Positions 52,988-62,093 of a stretch of 64,000 bases of DNA are shown piece after piece. This stretch comes from Candidatus Binatia bacterium (GTDB lineage: Bacteria > Desulfobacterota > Binatia > Bin18). A program made the translations under genes and the position numbers. The stretch lies in NCBI GenBank assembly GCA_022826945.1, contig JAJDTY010000027.1, positions 1 to 64,000 of the forward strand, given 5' to 3'. Below the pieces are notes generated by a model. It was not told where the DNA came from, did not search any database, and worked only from the letters and a program-made list of their open reading frames with translations. The first letter of the stretch is position 1. Every line of letters begins with the position of its first letter.

Positions 52988-54637
52988 TTAGGCCTGTGTC
53001 CGCATTGCGCACAGGGTCGCCAGGCAGGTTGCCACGATCGCTTCGCTCGCCGTGGCTTCGGCCGTAATGACCTCGGCGGCGCCGGCGGATCGTAGCGAGT
53101 CCTTGTCCATCTCGTACGGGGCCCGGGCGATCACTGCGACGTGCGGGGCGGTCGCCCGAATGGTACGGACGGCGGACTCGGCGGCACTCGTATCGTTGAT
53201 ATTTACGACCACCAGGCGGGCCTGCCTGCAGCCGAGATCCTCCAGCACCTCCTGTTGCGCAACGTCTCCGAGGACGGCCCGGTCGCCGGCGGCGTGGGCC
53301 GCGCGCACCTTGTCAGGGTTCCGGTCAACCGCCACATAGGTCAACCCCATCTCTCGCACAGCCCGACAGACGCGCTGACCCGTCAGACCATAGCCGGCCA
53401 CGATGACATGGTCGCTGGGCGCCTCAGGCAGATCGATGCTGGGCGGTTCTGCCCCCAAAAGTCGGTTCAGCCAGGGCACGTACGCCGTGCCGCCGACTAG
53501 GTGTGGCCCAAACGCAATGGCCATCGGCGTCAGCAGCATGGAGAGGACGATGGCCATCAGCAGGTTATGGGCAAGCCCGGCTGGGAGGAGGTCGGTTCCG
53601 GAAGCGGCGTTCAAGAGCACGAAGGAGAATTCCCCAATCTGGCACAGCGTGGCGGCGGACAGGATCCCCACCCGCAAGGGCAGGCGGAGGAGCAGCGCGG
53701 TGCCGAGAATAATCGCGAACTTGCCGACTAGGATGACGCCCAGGAGTCCGACGGTCGCTATCAGGTGCGCGCCGATGTCCGCCATATTCAGCAGCATGCC
53801 GACAGACACGAAGAACAGGCTGGCCAGGACCTCGCGGGCCGGGATCACCTCTGACATCGCTTGGTGCCGGAACTCGCTGCCCGCGACGACCAGCCCCGCC
53901 AGAAACGCCCCGAGGGCCAGTGAGATGCCGGCCACCGACAACGCCCAGGCCGTGCCGAAGCAGACGAGAAAGACGCTCAGAATGAAGAGTTCGCGATCGC
54001 GCGTCCGGGCCACGAACGCGAGCAAGCGGGGAACGACACGGCGCGCGGCGAGCAACACCCCCACGAGGACCATGAGGGCCGTGCCGACCGTCATGCCAAT
54101 GTCCCCGATGGCGCCCCCTTCTCCAGCCAGGTAGGGCACTGCCAACATCATCGGCACCACACACAGGTCCTGGAAGACGAGGATACCGACTGCCAGGCGG
54201 CCGTGCGGTGCTTCCAGTTCGCCGCTCGTGGAAAGCGCACGCAAGACGATAGCCGTGCTGGAGACTGCGACGACACAGCCCAGGAATATCGCCGGGCCGG
54301 GCGACAGTCCGAACCACATGGCTAACACTACCGTGCACGCAACCGTGAGAGCGACCTGCAGGCCGCCCCCCAGCAGGATGACTTTCCACAGACGCCGGAG
54401 ACGGTCGAGCGAGAGTTCCAGACCGATCCCGAAGAGCAGGAGTACGACGCCCACCTCGGCCAGGACCTCGACATGATGGGCGTCGTTGATGAGTCCGAGA
54501 CCGGTGGGCCCGACGAGCGCACCTGTCAGGATGAACCCGGCAATCGAAGGAAAGTGAGCGCGCCTCAGGAGGGTGACGACCGCCACCGCCACCCCAAACA
54601 CGATGACCAAGTCCTTGAGGTACTCAATTTCAGGCAC
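52988..54637 (-). CDS. CPA2-family monovalent cation:proton antiporter (KefB/YbaL-like)
   Basis: A 549-residue protein with about 12 transmembrane segments (VLLLFGIGLELSLDRLRRLWKVILLGG, FVSVGMLLNMADIG) and, from residue about 412, a cytoplasmic TrkA-N/RCK domain with Rossmann loop VIVAGYGLTGQRVCRAV. It should exchange K+ or Na+ for H+ under nucleotide or glutathione control. Long open frames on the opposite strand reflect a strongly GC-biased third codon position, more so than its neighbours by eye, so transfer is possible. Confidence 0.9.
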   Translation of the reverse strand: MPEIEYLKDLVIVFGVAVAVVTLLRRAHFPSIAGFILTGALVGPTGLGLINDAHHVEVLAEVGVVLLLFGIGLELSLDRLRRLWKVILLGGGLQVALTVACTVVLAMWFGLSPGPAIFLGCVVAVSSTAIVLRALSTSGELEAPHGRLAVGILVFQDLCVVPMMLAVPYLAGEGGAIGDIGMTVGTALMVLVGVLLAARRVVPRLLAFVARTRDRELFILSVFLVCFGTAWALSVAGISLALGAFLAGLVVAGSEFRHQAMSEVIPAREVLASLFFVSVGMLLNMADIGAHLIATVGLLGVILVGKFAIILGTALLLRLPLRVGILSAATLCQIGEFSFVLLNAASGTDLLPAGLAHNLLMAIVLSMLLTPMAIAFGPHLVGGTAYVPWLNRLLGAEPPSIDLPEAPSDHVIVAGYGLTGQRVCRAVREMGLTYVAVDRNPDKVRAAHAAGDRAVLGDVAQQEVLEDLGCRQARLVVVNINDTSAAESAVRTIRATAPHVAVIARAPYEMDKDSLRSAGAAEVITAEATASEAIVATCLATLCAMRTQA

Positions 54638-54676
54638 GATTCGCAGCTTAGACGAATCCCTGCCGTATTGTAAGTT

Positions 54677-54700
54677 CTGGAGAAATTGGTGCTTCTCCAG
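54677..54700. terminator. hairpin in the gap between the antiporter and epimerase genes
   Basis: CTGGAGAA (54677-54684) and TTCTCCAG (54693-54700) form a perfect 8-bp stem without a T-tract. It lies in the 232-bp gap upstream of the antiporter gene and downstream of the epimerase gene. A second GC-rich inverted repeat is at about 54792-54832. No gene is evident in the gap. Confidence 0.35.
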
Positions 54701-54869
54701 TCATTGGTATGGTGGAGTCTCTCTCGAATGCTGCGGCGATAGAGGTGGCGTGGAAAGCGTTGAAACAGATGAGCAGCGCAGAGAATGCCCAGGCGGGGAG
54801 CACGCGCGCGGGTGACAAGCTCCCCACCGCCGAAGCAAGGCTTCGTCCCCCTCCCACGCCGGTAGGTGG

Positions 54870-55832
54870 TTACCGTGGCTCCAGCGGCATGCCTTCGCGT
54901 TTACGCACGCCATTCAAATAGGCCAGGATGCCGTCCTCGACCGTGTACTTTGGTGTGAAACCCAGCTCGGTCCGCAGGCGGTCGGTGTTGACCAAAGAGG
55001 TCAGGGCTACGGGTTTATCGCTCACTGAGATATTGGCGTCGGGCAGCAACTCACGCAGATAGGCCGTGATCTCGCCTGTCTTGCGGCTGGGGCCAGCCAT
55101 GTTGAACACGCGGGATTGCGGGTGTTCAAGGTGATACGCCCGACGAAAGACCTCCGCGGCATCGGCAACGTACAGCCAGTCGGCAATCTGCTCGTCCTGT
55201 GGCATCACGACCGGCTTGCCGAGCAGGGCCAGCTCAGGGGCCACCATAAAATGATCTCCCGCCGCTCCCCGGCGTTGTCCACGCCCCTCGCCAAACACCG
55301 AGGTCGGCCGGATCGCAATGAAGTCCATGCCATAGGCGTGATTATAGTAGTCTGCGGTATGCTCGTTGAATAATTTGCACGCCCCGTACAGGCCGGCTTG
55401 GTTGCTGGTGGACGGAGCGGGCGGGTCGTCTTCACTCAACTCCGGGGCGGTGCTGGCTGTGCGTTCGGGAAACACGGCGACCGAACTCATATACACGACG
55501 CGCTTCAGACCGCTCAGCCGGGCCGCCTCAAAGATGTTTGTGGTACCGATACAATTCACGTTGATCGACGGCAGCGGATTGCGTATGCCGCCGGTTCCCA
55601 GATAGTAGGCGAGGTGAATAATGCCCTCGATTTTATTGCGCTGGATCACGTCGATGAGCGCAGTCACCTCCATGACATCGCCCTGCAAGACCTTCACCTG
55701 GTCGACCACATCCGCGACCGCCTGTCGGTTCGGGACGGCATCGAGAATGACAACACTCTCTCCCGACTGAACCAGATGTCGTGTCAAATGCCGGCCCAGA
55801 AACCCGGTACCCCCAGTAATCAGAATCGCCAT
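54870..55832 (-). CDS. NAD-dependent epimerase/dehydratase family protein
   Basis: A 320-residue extended SDR. The nucleotide loop TGGTGFLGRHL is at residues 6-16, the catalytic pair in YGACK (Tyr about 142, Lys about 146), and GIIHLAYYLG, VVYMSSVAVFP and IRPTSVFGEG follow the UDP-glucose-4-epimerase pattern. Sugar-nucleotide or isoprenoid substrates are both possible. ATG 55832 is preceded by AAGGAGG; the longer frame upstream has no homology. Confidence 0.88.
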   Translation of the reverse strand: MAILITGGTGFLGRHLTRHLVQSGESVVILDAVPNRQAVADVVDQVKVLQGDVMEVTALIDVIQRNKIEGIIHLAYYLGTGGIRNPLPSINVNCIGTTNIFEAARLSGLKRVVYMSSVAVFPERTASTAPELSEDDPPAPSTSNQAGLYGACKLFNEHTADYYNHAYGMDFIAIRPTSVFGEGRGQRRGAAGDHFMVAPELALLGKPVVMPQDEQIADWLYVADAAEVFRRAYHLEHPQSRVFNMAGPSRKTGEITAYLRELLPDANISVSDKPVALTSLVNTDRLRTELGFTPKYTVEDGILAYLNGVRKREGMPLEPR

Positions 55833-56010
55833 ATGTACAGCCTCCTTAGAGACTGCTGTACGGAATTTCTGACAAGGTCGCAACTCTCCCACCGCACACG
55901 GCAGATCATCCGCCCTTTCTTTCTGTCTCTTTTTGGGACAACCTGAGGCGGCAATCTGAACGAGGCGAGTTGAAAGATCGCTTATCGCTATCCACAAGGG
56001 AGGAAGTGCT

Positions 56011-56442
56011 ATGACACGCGCCGCAACAGTGCGCCTGGTCGCGGAAGAAGAAGCCACCGGCAAAGTCGCGGAGATCTATGCTGATATCAAGGCCACCAAG
56101 GGTATTCCGGCGGTACCGAATTTCTGGCGGGTACTGGCCAGCCACCCGGACAATCTGGAGATGATCTGGACCCGGTTGAAAGCGCTCATGCATCCCGAGG
56201 CCAGCGGACGGGAATCGCCCCTTGATCCCAGGACGCGGGAGATTATTGCCCTGGCTGTTTCCGCCACTAACGGCTGTGCCTACTGTATTAACTCCCACAC
56301 CGCAGCCCTGCGGAAGTTGGGCTGTGATACGGAAACGCTGGGAGAGGTCATGGCTATTGTGGCGCTGTTCAACAGCACCAACACCCTGGCAGACGGCTAC
56401 CAGATCACACCGGACGTATTACCGCCTGTTGAGGAGGTGTAA
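56011..56442 (+). CDS. AhpD-like carboxymuconolactone decarboxylase family protein
   Basis: A 143-residue all-alpha protein with the AhpD-type catalytic motif NGCAYCINSHTAALRK (Cys89, Cys92, His96) preceded by Glu77. AhpD-like proteins reduce peroxides or disulfides. Unlike the nearby OxyR and rhodanese, the catalytic positions are normal Cys codons. GGGAGGAAG precedes the ATG. It lies 33 bp before the penicillin-acylase-like gene and may be co-transcribed with it. Confidence 0.9.
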   Translation: MTRAATVRLVAEEEATGKVAEIYADIKATKGIPAVPNFWRVLASHPDNLEMIWTRLKALMHPEASGRESPLDPRTREIIALAVSATNGCAYCINSHTAALRKLGCDTETLGEVMAIVALFNSTNTLADGYQITPDVLPPVEEV

Positions 56443-56475
56443 CCAAGACTAGGCGAGCAGGTGACAGGAACGACT

Positions 56476-58947
56476 ATGCCGATGACTGCAAAAACTGCAT
56501 CTTTGTTTGCTCTCTTCTTGTGTGTCGTCACCTGGCTCTCTGCGTCCCCAGGTCGTGCCGCAGTCGTGCCTCAGACAAGCGTTCAGGAGGATGGAATGGA
56601 AACACTGCGCGTCTCCGGTCTCCGCGAGTCGGTCGAAATCCTGACTGACCGCTGGGGTATCGCCCACATCTATGCCAAGAATCAGCGTGACCTGTTTTTC
56701 GCCCAAGGCTATAACGCGGCCCGCGACCGCTTGTTTCAGCTTGAGATCTGGCGTCGGCGTGTCACCGGCACAATGGCCGAAATTCAGGGTCCCAAAGCCC
56801 TGGACCGCGACATCGGAGCCCGGCTGCTGCGTTTTCGCGGTGATCTGGACCAGGAGTGCCGGTACTATCACCCGGACGGGAAAGAGATCATTACCGCCTT
56901 TGTTGAGGGCATTAACGCCTATATTCGGCAGACCCAGGAACAGCCGGACCTGCTGCCCCTTGAGTTTGGCCTGATCGGTATTACCCCCCAGGCTTGGACC
57001 ACGGACATCGTGCTGGCGCGTATCGGCGGTATTTTCCTGAATCTGGAAACCGAGGTTCTGATCGCCCAGGCGCTGCAAACCATGCAGCCCGAAACCATCC
57101 GGACGATGCTCCATTTACACCCTGGAACACCCGACCTGACCATACCCGAAGGGCTCGATGTGGCGGCCATTCCTAGCGATGTCCTGAAGTATTATCAAGC
57201 CGCGCGCGAAGCGGTTGCCTTTGCACCCGAAGACGTTGTTGATCCACGGTATCGTGCCCCGGAAACTCATGGAGTGACCACTCAGGCGGCCGCCCCGGCC
57301 TTTACCGGGAAGACCGTGTCGCAAGACGAGGGCAGTAATAATTGGGTGGTGAACGGTACCAAAACGCTTTCCCGACAGCCGCTTATGGTCAACGACCCGC
57401 ACCGGGCGATTACTGCGCCGTCACTGCGTTACTGGGTGCATCTGGTTGCGCCCGGTTGGAACGTGATTGGCGGAGGTGAGCCCCACCTGCCCGGCGTTTC
57501 CATCGGGCATAACGAGCAGGGGGCGTGGGGGCTGACGATTTTCCCGACCGACTCCGAAGACCTGTATGTGTATAAGACTAATCCGGACAACCCGCATCAG
57601 TATTGGTACCGGGGGGACTGGGAGGACATGCAGATTCTCCACGAGACGATCCCGGTGAAAGGCCAGGACGCTGTCGCGGTCGAACTGAAATACACCCGGC
57701 ACGGCCCCATCCTGGCCGAAGACCCGGGCCGGCACTTGGCTTTTGGGCTGCGGGCCGCTTGGCTCGATATCGGTGGGGTGCCGTATCTGGCCAGCCTGCG
57801 GATGGACCAGGCCAAAACCTGGCAGAAGTTCCGTGAGGCATGCGCATATTCCCGCGCCCCGTCAGAGAATATGGTCTGGGTGGACAAGCAGGGCAATATC
57901 GGCTGGCAGGCGGTTGGTGTTGTGCCGCTCCGGCCCAACTGGAACGGCTTGGTGCCCGTGCCGGGGGATGGACGCTTTGAGTGGGATGGCTATCTGCCGA
58001 TTCGTGAGCTGCCGCATGTCCTGAATCCTCCTGAGGGGTTTATCGCAACCGCAAACCAGGAGAACCTACCGCCCAACTATCCCTATCCAATCAGCTATTA
58101 CTGGCTGGAGCCCTACCGGTTTGCCCGGATTGAGGAAGTCCTTGCCGCAGGTAAAAACCTGACGGCCCGCGAGATGATGCAACTCCAGAACGATGAATAT
58201 TCGATTCCGGCACGTTTGCTGGTGCCGTTTCTGCGCGCTCTGGACAAGGACTGGGCGTCAACAGACCCGCTCGTCCAGGCTGCGCTCAACACGCTGTACG
58301 CCTGGGACTTCAGGCTGGACAAGGACTCCGTTGCCGCCGGAATCTATGCCGCCTGGCAGCGCCAGTTGTGGGAGCAATTTCGGAACACCCACGTCCCAGC
58401 CGCTCTCCAGGAGTCATTCGCGAGTATTGTTGTCACCCCGCTCATCAACAGCCTCCTCGCTCCAGATGGAAGCTACGGTCCTGACCCGCTCGCCGGGCGA
58501 GACCAATTCATACGTGAGAGTTTTAAGGCCGCCGTCCAATCTCTTGTCACCCGTTTTGGCTCGGACATGAACAACTGGACCTATGGCCAGACCGCCTATC
58601 ACCACATCGTCATCAAGCACATGCTGAGCGATGCGGTGAACGCCGAACTCCGAGCCCGACTCGATGTTGGTCCCATTCCGCGCGGCGGGGATAGCTTTAC
58701 GGTCAACAATACCGGCAGCGAGGACCTGCAGACCGTGGGGGCTTCTTTTCGGCTGATTGCCGACCCCAGTAACTGGGACCGGTCATTAGGCATCAATACG
58801 CCCGGACAGGCCGGTGACCCCGCCCAGGCGCATTATCGAGACCTGTCCGGCCTGTGGGCCGAGGGGAAGTACTTCCCCGTTCTGTATTCCCGAGACAAGA
58901 TTCTGGCGGTGACGGAACGCAAGATGCTGCTCCAGCCAGAGCCATAA
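56476..58947 (+). CDS. penicillin acylase family N-terminal-nucleophile hydrolase
   Basis: An 823-residue precursor exported by a signal peptide (LFALFLCVVTWLSASPGRAA). The alpha-chain region, a spacer and the autocatalytic site DEGSNNWVV are present; the nucleophile would be Ser287 at the start of the beta chain. Conserved SIGHNEQGAWGLT and ATANQENLPPNYPY follow. Family members cleave amide bonds in beta-lactams, acyl-homoserine lactones or lipopeptides; substrate unknown. ATG 56476 gives the best signal peptide; GTG 56461 is the alternative. Confidence 0.9.
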   Translation: MPMTAKTASLFALFLCVVTWLSASPGRAAVVPQTSVQEDGMETLRVSGLRESVEILTDRWGIAHIYAKNQRDLFFAQGYNAARDRLFQLEIWRRRVTGTMAEIQGPKALDRDIGARLLRFRGDLDQECRYYHPDGKEIITAFVEGINAYIRQTQEQPDLLPLEFGLIGITPQAWTTDIVLARIGGIFLNLETEVLIAQALQTMQPETIRTMLHLHPGTPDLTIPEGLDVAAIPSDVLKYYQAAREAVAFAPEDVVDPRYRAPETHGVTTQAAAPAFTGKTVSQDEGSNNWVVNGTKTLSRQPLMVNDPHRAITAPSLRYWVHLVAPGWNVIGGGEPHLPGVSIGHNEQGAWGLTIFPTDSEDLYVYKTNPDNPHQYWYRGDWEDMQILHETIPVKGQDAVAVELKYTRHGPILAEDPGRHLAFGLRAAWLDIGGVPYLASLRMDQAKTWQKFREACAYSRAPSENMVWVDKQGNIGWQAVGVVPLRPNWNGLVPVPGDGRFEWDGYLPIRELPHVLNPPEGFIATANQENLPPNYPYPISYYWLEPYRFARIEEVLAAGKNLTAREMMQLQNDEYSIPARLLVPFLRALDKDWASTDPLVQAALNTLYAWDFRLDKDSVAAGIYAAWQRQLWEQFRNTHVPAALQESFASIVVTPLINSLLAPDGSYGPDPLAGRDQFIRESFKAAVQSLVTRFGSDMNNWTYGQTAYHHIVIKHMLSDAVNAELRARLDVGPIPRGGDSFTVNNTGSEDLQTVGASFRLIADPSNWDRSLGINTPGQAGDPAQAHYRDLSGLWAEGKYFPVLYSRDKILAVTERKMLLQPEP

Positions 58948-59046
58948 ATCGGGCGACGGCATTTATTCCCGTGAGCACGGCGTCGCTCCGGCTTGTCGGG
59001 TTTATGTGTTCCTTGGTATGTTTGGCCTGTATTCAGGAGGGACGCG

Positions 59047-60315
59047 ATGGCCACAATAGATTCTCAAGCAGCATCTCCACGTAACGAATGGCGTAAACAG
59101 ACCCCAGGTCATGCCGGCTGGGCGCGGACCGCGCATGCTGATGACCCGCAGAAATACTATATGGTTTCGGTCGATACGCACGGGATCGAACCGAACGATT
59201 ATCTGGAAAAGCGTATTGAGAAAAAATATCTCCATCGCATTCCGCGGATGAAGATTGACGAGGACGGTGCGCAGTGGACGATCTGCGAGGGCATGAAACC
59301 CGTTCTGGTCAAACCGGGTCGTAATTATGAAAAACATCTGCCGGCGCTGGAGTCGTTTGAAGACCTCGACATGTTTCAGCCCTACTCAAAGCGCTTTGAG
59401 GCCGAAGATTTGCGCCGCAACCATGCTGGCACCGATATCACACAGCGTCTGGCCGACGCGGACGCGGATGGTATTGATGCCGAGATTGTTTTTCCGAACA
59501 AGGGTCTGCTGGCCTTTGGCACGCCTGACCCGGTTTTTCAGGGGGCGATGTTCCGGGCCTGGAACCGCTGGGCACTGGAGACCTTTGGCGATCACTGGAC
59601 CCGCTTCATGCCCATGGCCATGATTGCCACCGGCGATCTTGAAGGAGCCATGGCCGAAGTGCGCTGGGCCGCGGAGCAGGGCTTCAAGGGATTCACCATG
59701 CCGAATAAACCCATCTTTGGTCCGCTCAAAGAAGGGGAGCTACAATACAACGACAAATCGTTCGAGCCCCTCTGGTCGCTGATTGAAGAGGTGGACCTAC
59801 CCATGACCTTCCACGTCTCGACCGGACGCGACCCGCGTGCGGTCGGAGGCAACGGCGGGGCGCTGATTAACTATGTTTCGCACTCGATGTCGACCGTCAT
59901 GGACCCCCTTGTGCATCTGATCTCCTCGGGCGTGTTTGAACGCCATCCCAGCCTCAAAGCCGGCTCTATCGAGGGTGGTATCGGCTGGGTGCCCTGGATG
60001 GTCGAAACCCTCGACTACGCCCATCAAGTCCACCATATGTGGGTACGTCCGGTCCTGCCCGAACCGCCCAGCTTTTATTATCGGCGCAACTGTTTCTCGG
60101 CCTTCATGAACGACCGCTCCACGCTGCTCCTGGCCGAAGAGTTGAACTTGGTCGATAATTTTATGTGGTCGAACGACTATCCGCACCACGAAGGCAGTTG
60201 GCCGTACTCGGCCGCCAGTATTGAGCGCCAGATGGATACCTTATCGGAAGCAAGCCGCGAGAAAATTCTCGGTCTGAACGCCGCCCGTGTCTTCAAACTG
60301 GATGTGCCGGAGTAA
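59047..60315 (+). CDS. amidohydrolase family protein (ACMSD-like)
   Basis: A 422-residue metal-dependent hydrolase of the Amidohydrolase-2 type (aminocarboxymuconate-semialdehyde decarboxylase relatives). VSVDTHGIEPNDYL holds the first metal site region, PMTFHVSTG the middle His, and FMWSNDYPHHEGSWPYS the final Asp/His. Such enzymes decarboxylate or hydrolyse aromatic ring-cleavage products. ATG 59047 follows CAGGAGGGA. Confidence 0.87.
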   Translation: MATIDSQAASPRNEWRKQTPGHAGWARTAHADDPQKYYMVSVDTHGIEPNDYLEKRIEKKYLHRIPRMKIDEDGAQWTICEGMKPVLVKPGRNYEKHLPALESFEDLDMFQPYSKRFEAEDLRRNHAGTDITQRLADADADGIDAEIVFPNKGLLAFGTPDPVFQGAMFRAWNRWALETFGDHWTRFMPMAMIATGDLEGAMAEVRWAAEQGFKGFTMPNKPIFGPLKEGELQYNDKSFEPLWSLIEEVDLPMTFHVSTGRDPRAVGGNGGALINYVSHSMSTVMDPLVHLISSGVFERHPSLKAGSIEGGIGWVPWMVETLDYAHQVHHMWVRPVLPEPPSFYYRRNCFSAFMNDRSTLLLAEELNLVDNFMWSNDYPHHEGSWPYSAASIERQMDTLSEASREKILGLNAARVFKLDVPE

Positions 60316-60374
60316 AACCGCACCGGATAAGATTTCTGGCATCACGGCTCCGCTCAAGTCGTAAGTAGAACTGA

Positions 60375-60803
<429 letters not shown>

Positions 60804-60857
60804 AGCGCAACCTTTTTTGCCCCTTCGGCTCCGTTATGACCACACCGCCGGGCCGGG

Positions 60858-61742
60858 CTACGGGACCAAAAGTTGGGCCAGCAATTGAAACTCATGTGCT
60901 CGGGGTGAGGTGGTCCGCCAGACAAGGCCGATGGTCCGACTTGGTTCGGGCTTCCGAAAAGGCAGAATAACGATCTGTGAAAGCTGCGGCGCTTCAACCT
61001 CTAACGAGAGCTGGGGTAAGAGGGTAATTCCGATTCCACCCGCGACCATTTGAATCAGGGTGTTCAGGCTGCTGGCGCGAAAGTCTCCAACCTCGTTGGC
61101 ACCACTGGTGTGACACACGGTCAGCACTTGGTCTCGCAATCAATGTCCATCGTCTAATAACAGCACCTGTTCACCGGTGATATCGGCCTCTGTTACGCGT
61201 TTCCGTTTAGCGAGCCTATGTCGTGCCGGGACCGCGACCATAAAAGGGTCGGTTGTCAGCGCCAAGGTCGATACGTTGCCGAGGTCGGCTTCGAGTGCCA
61301 CCAAGAGGAGGTCGAGCTTGCCGTGGGACAGCAACTCCAGTAGCCGGTGAGTCAGGTCTTCGTGCAGCCGAACCTGGAGCTGCGGGTAGTGCTGGCGCAG
61401 GGCTGGCAGCGTTTTTGGCAGGAAGTAAGGAGCTACGGTTGGGATCACCCCGAGCCGCAGGGTTCCAGAAAGGGGCTGGGTCAGGCTGCGGGCCAAGTCA
61501 ACGAATTCGTCACTTGCCATGAGAATATTGCGCGCGAGCGGCAATAGGGTCTCCCCGGCTGGGGTGAGAAGCACCGTGCGTTGGCTGCGCTCGAACAACT
61601 GTACGCCCAACAGCCGCTCAAGGTCCTTGAGCTGAGCGCTCAGGCCGGGCTGGGTGACAAAACAGGCATCGGCGGCGTCTCGAAAGCTTAGCCGCTCAGC
61701 CACAGCCACAAAATATTCCAGTTGCCGAAGGGACATATTCAT
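60858..61742 (-). CDS. oxyR: OxyR/LysR-type regulator with in-frame UGA at the peroxide-sensing cysteine (candidate selenoprotein)
   Basis: From ATG 61742 the frame encodes 200 residues, then TGA (61140-61142), then 93 more to the stop at 60858, about the length of E. coli OxyR. The N-terminal helix-turn-helix (residues 1-60) and regulatory domain are typical. OxyR has DGHCLRDQAMGFC with redox pair Cys199/Cys208; here it reads DDGH-UGA-LRDQVLTVC, so the UGA is codon 201 and the resolving Cys is 210, the same spacing. Downstream FRASSLNTLIQMVAGGIGITLLP and KPEPSRTIGLVWR match OxyR closely with no other lesion. I infer a selenocysteine peroxide sensor; a nonsense mutation is the alternative. 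Confidence 0.8.
61103..61126 (-). promoter_or_regulatory. candidate SECIS hairpin in oxyR
   Basis: Minus strand after the UGA: lower stem TGCTG/CAGTG (two G-U pairs), a three-base 5' bulge ACC, upper stem GTGT/ACAC, loop GTC. The loop begins 25 bases after the UGA with G first. A competing stem CACC/GGTG around AGT is also possible. Weaker than the rhodanese hairpin. Confidence 0.4.
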
Positions 61743-61777
61743 AGACAAAATTTATCATACGAGTAAAAGTTATCAAT
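61741..61777. promoter_or_regulatory. possible OxyR operator at the oxyR start
   Basis: ATAG, 7 bases, TTAT, 7 bases, GTAA, 7 bases, CAAT. This matches 12 of 16 positions of the OxyR four-block pattern ATAG-N7-CTAT-N7-ATAG-N7-CTAT with exact spacing. It overlaps the oxyR start codon and lies before the catalase relic. Confidence 0.4.
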
Positions 61778-61788
61778 TTTATTGTTAA

Positions 61789-61902
61789 GTTCCGCAGGAC
61801 ATTATCGACAAGCAGCTTGCGCATTTCGACAAGGCTGATCCCGCCTACGGGAACGGGGTACGGAAGGCGCTTGGAGTTGATTGGCACAAGGACGCCGCAT
61901 AG
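61789..61902 (+). pseudogene. catalase C-terminal relic
   Basis: An open stretch of 37 codons beginning after TAA at 61786 and ending TAG. It reads VPQDIIDKQLAHFDKADPAYG, then NGVRKALGV, which matches the very C-terminal end of monofunctional haem catalases (the HFxKADPxYGxxVAxALG pattern). Nothing else of a catalase is found nearby. It lies divergently beside the oxyR-like gene, as katA/katB genes often do, so a catalase gene was probably lost here. The rest of the 352-bp gap (61903-62093) holds a weak hairpin (AAGAGT/ACTCTT at 61951-61969) and no gene. Confidence 0.6.
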
Positions 61903-62093
61903 CGTTCATTTGGTGCCCTCGTTCCGCAAAGAGCGAGGACAGCCAGCATCAAGAGTGCGGGAAACTCTTTTGTCCTGCCCGGCGTCCAAGTCAGGTTCAA
62001 GTCAAATGAAGACCGGGCATGCGCGACTGAGACGGATGATATAAGAATGGCCTTCGCCACTGTTCAGTGTACGGGAAAGAGGAGGGCCATTCT

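Noticed and set aside
53403-54134. 243-residue open frame opposite the antiporter gene
   Set aside because: It is a shadow of the GC-rich antiporter codons; no ribosome-binding site and no recognisable protein.
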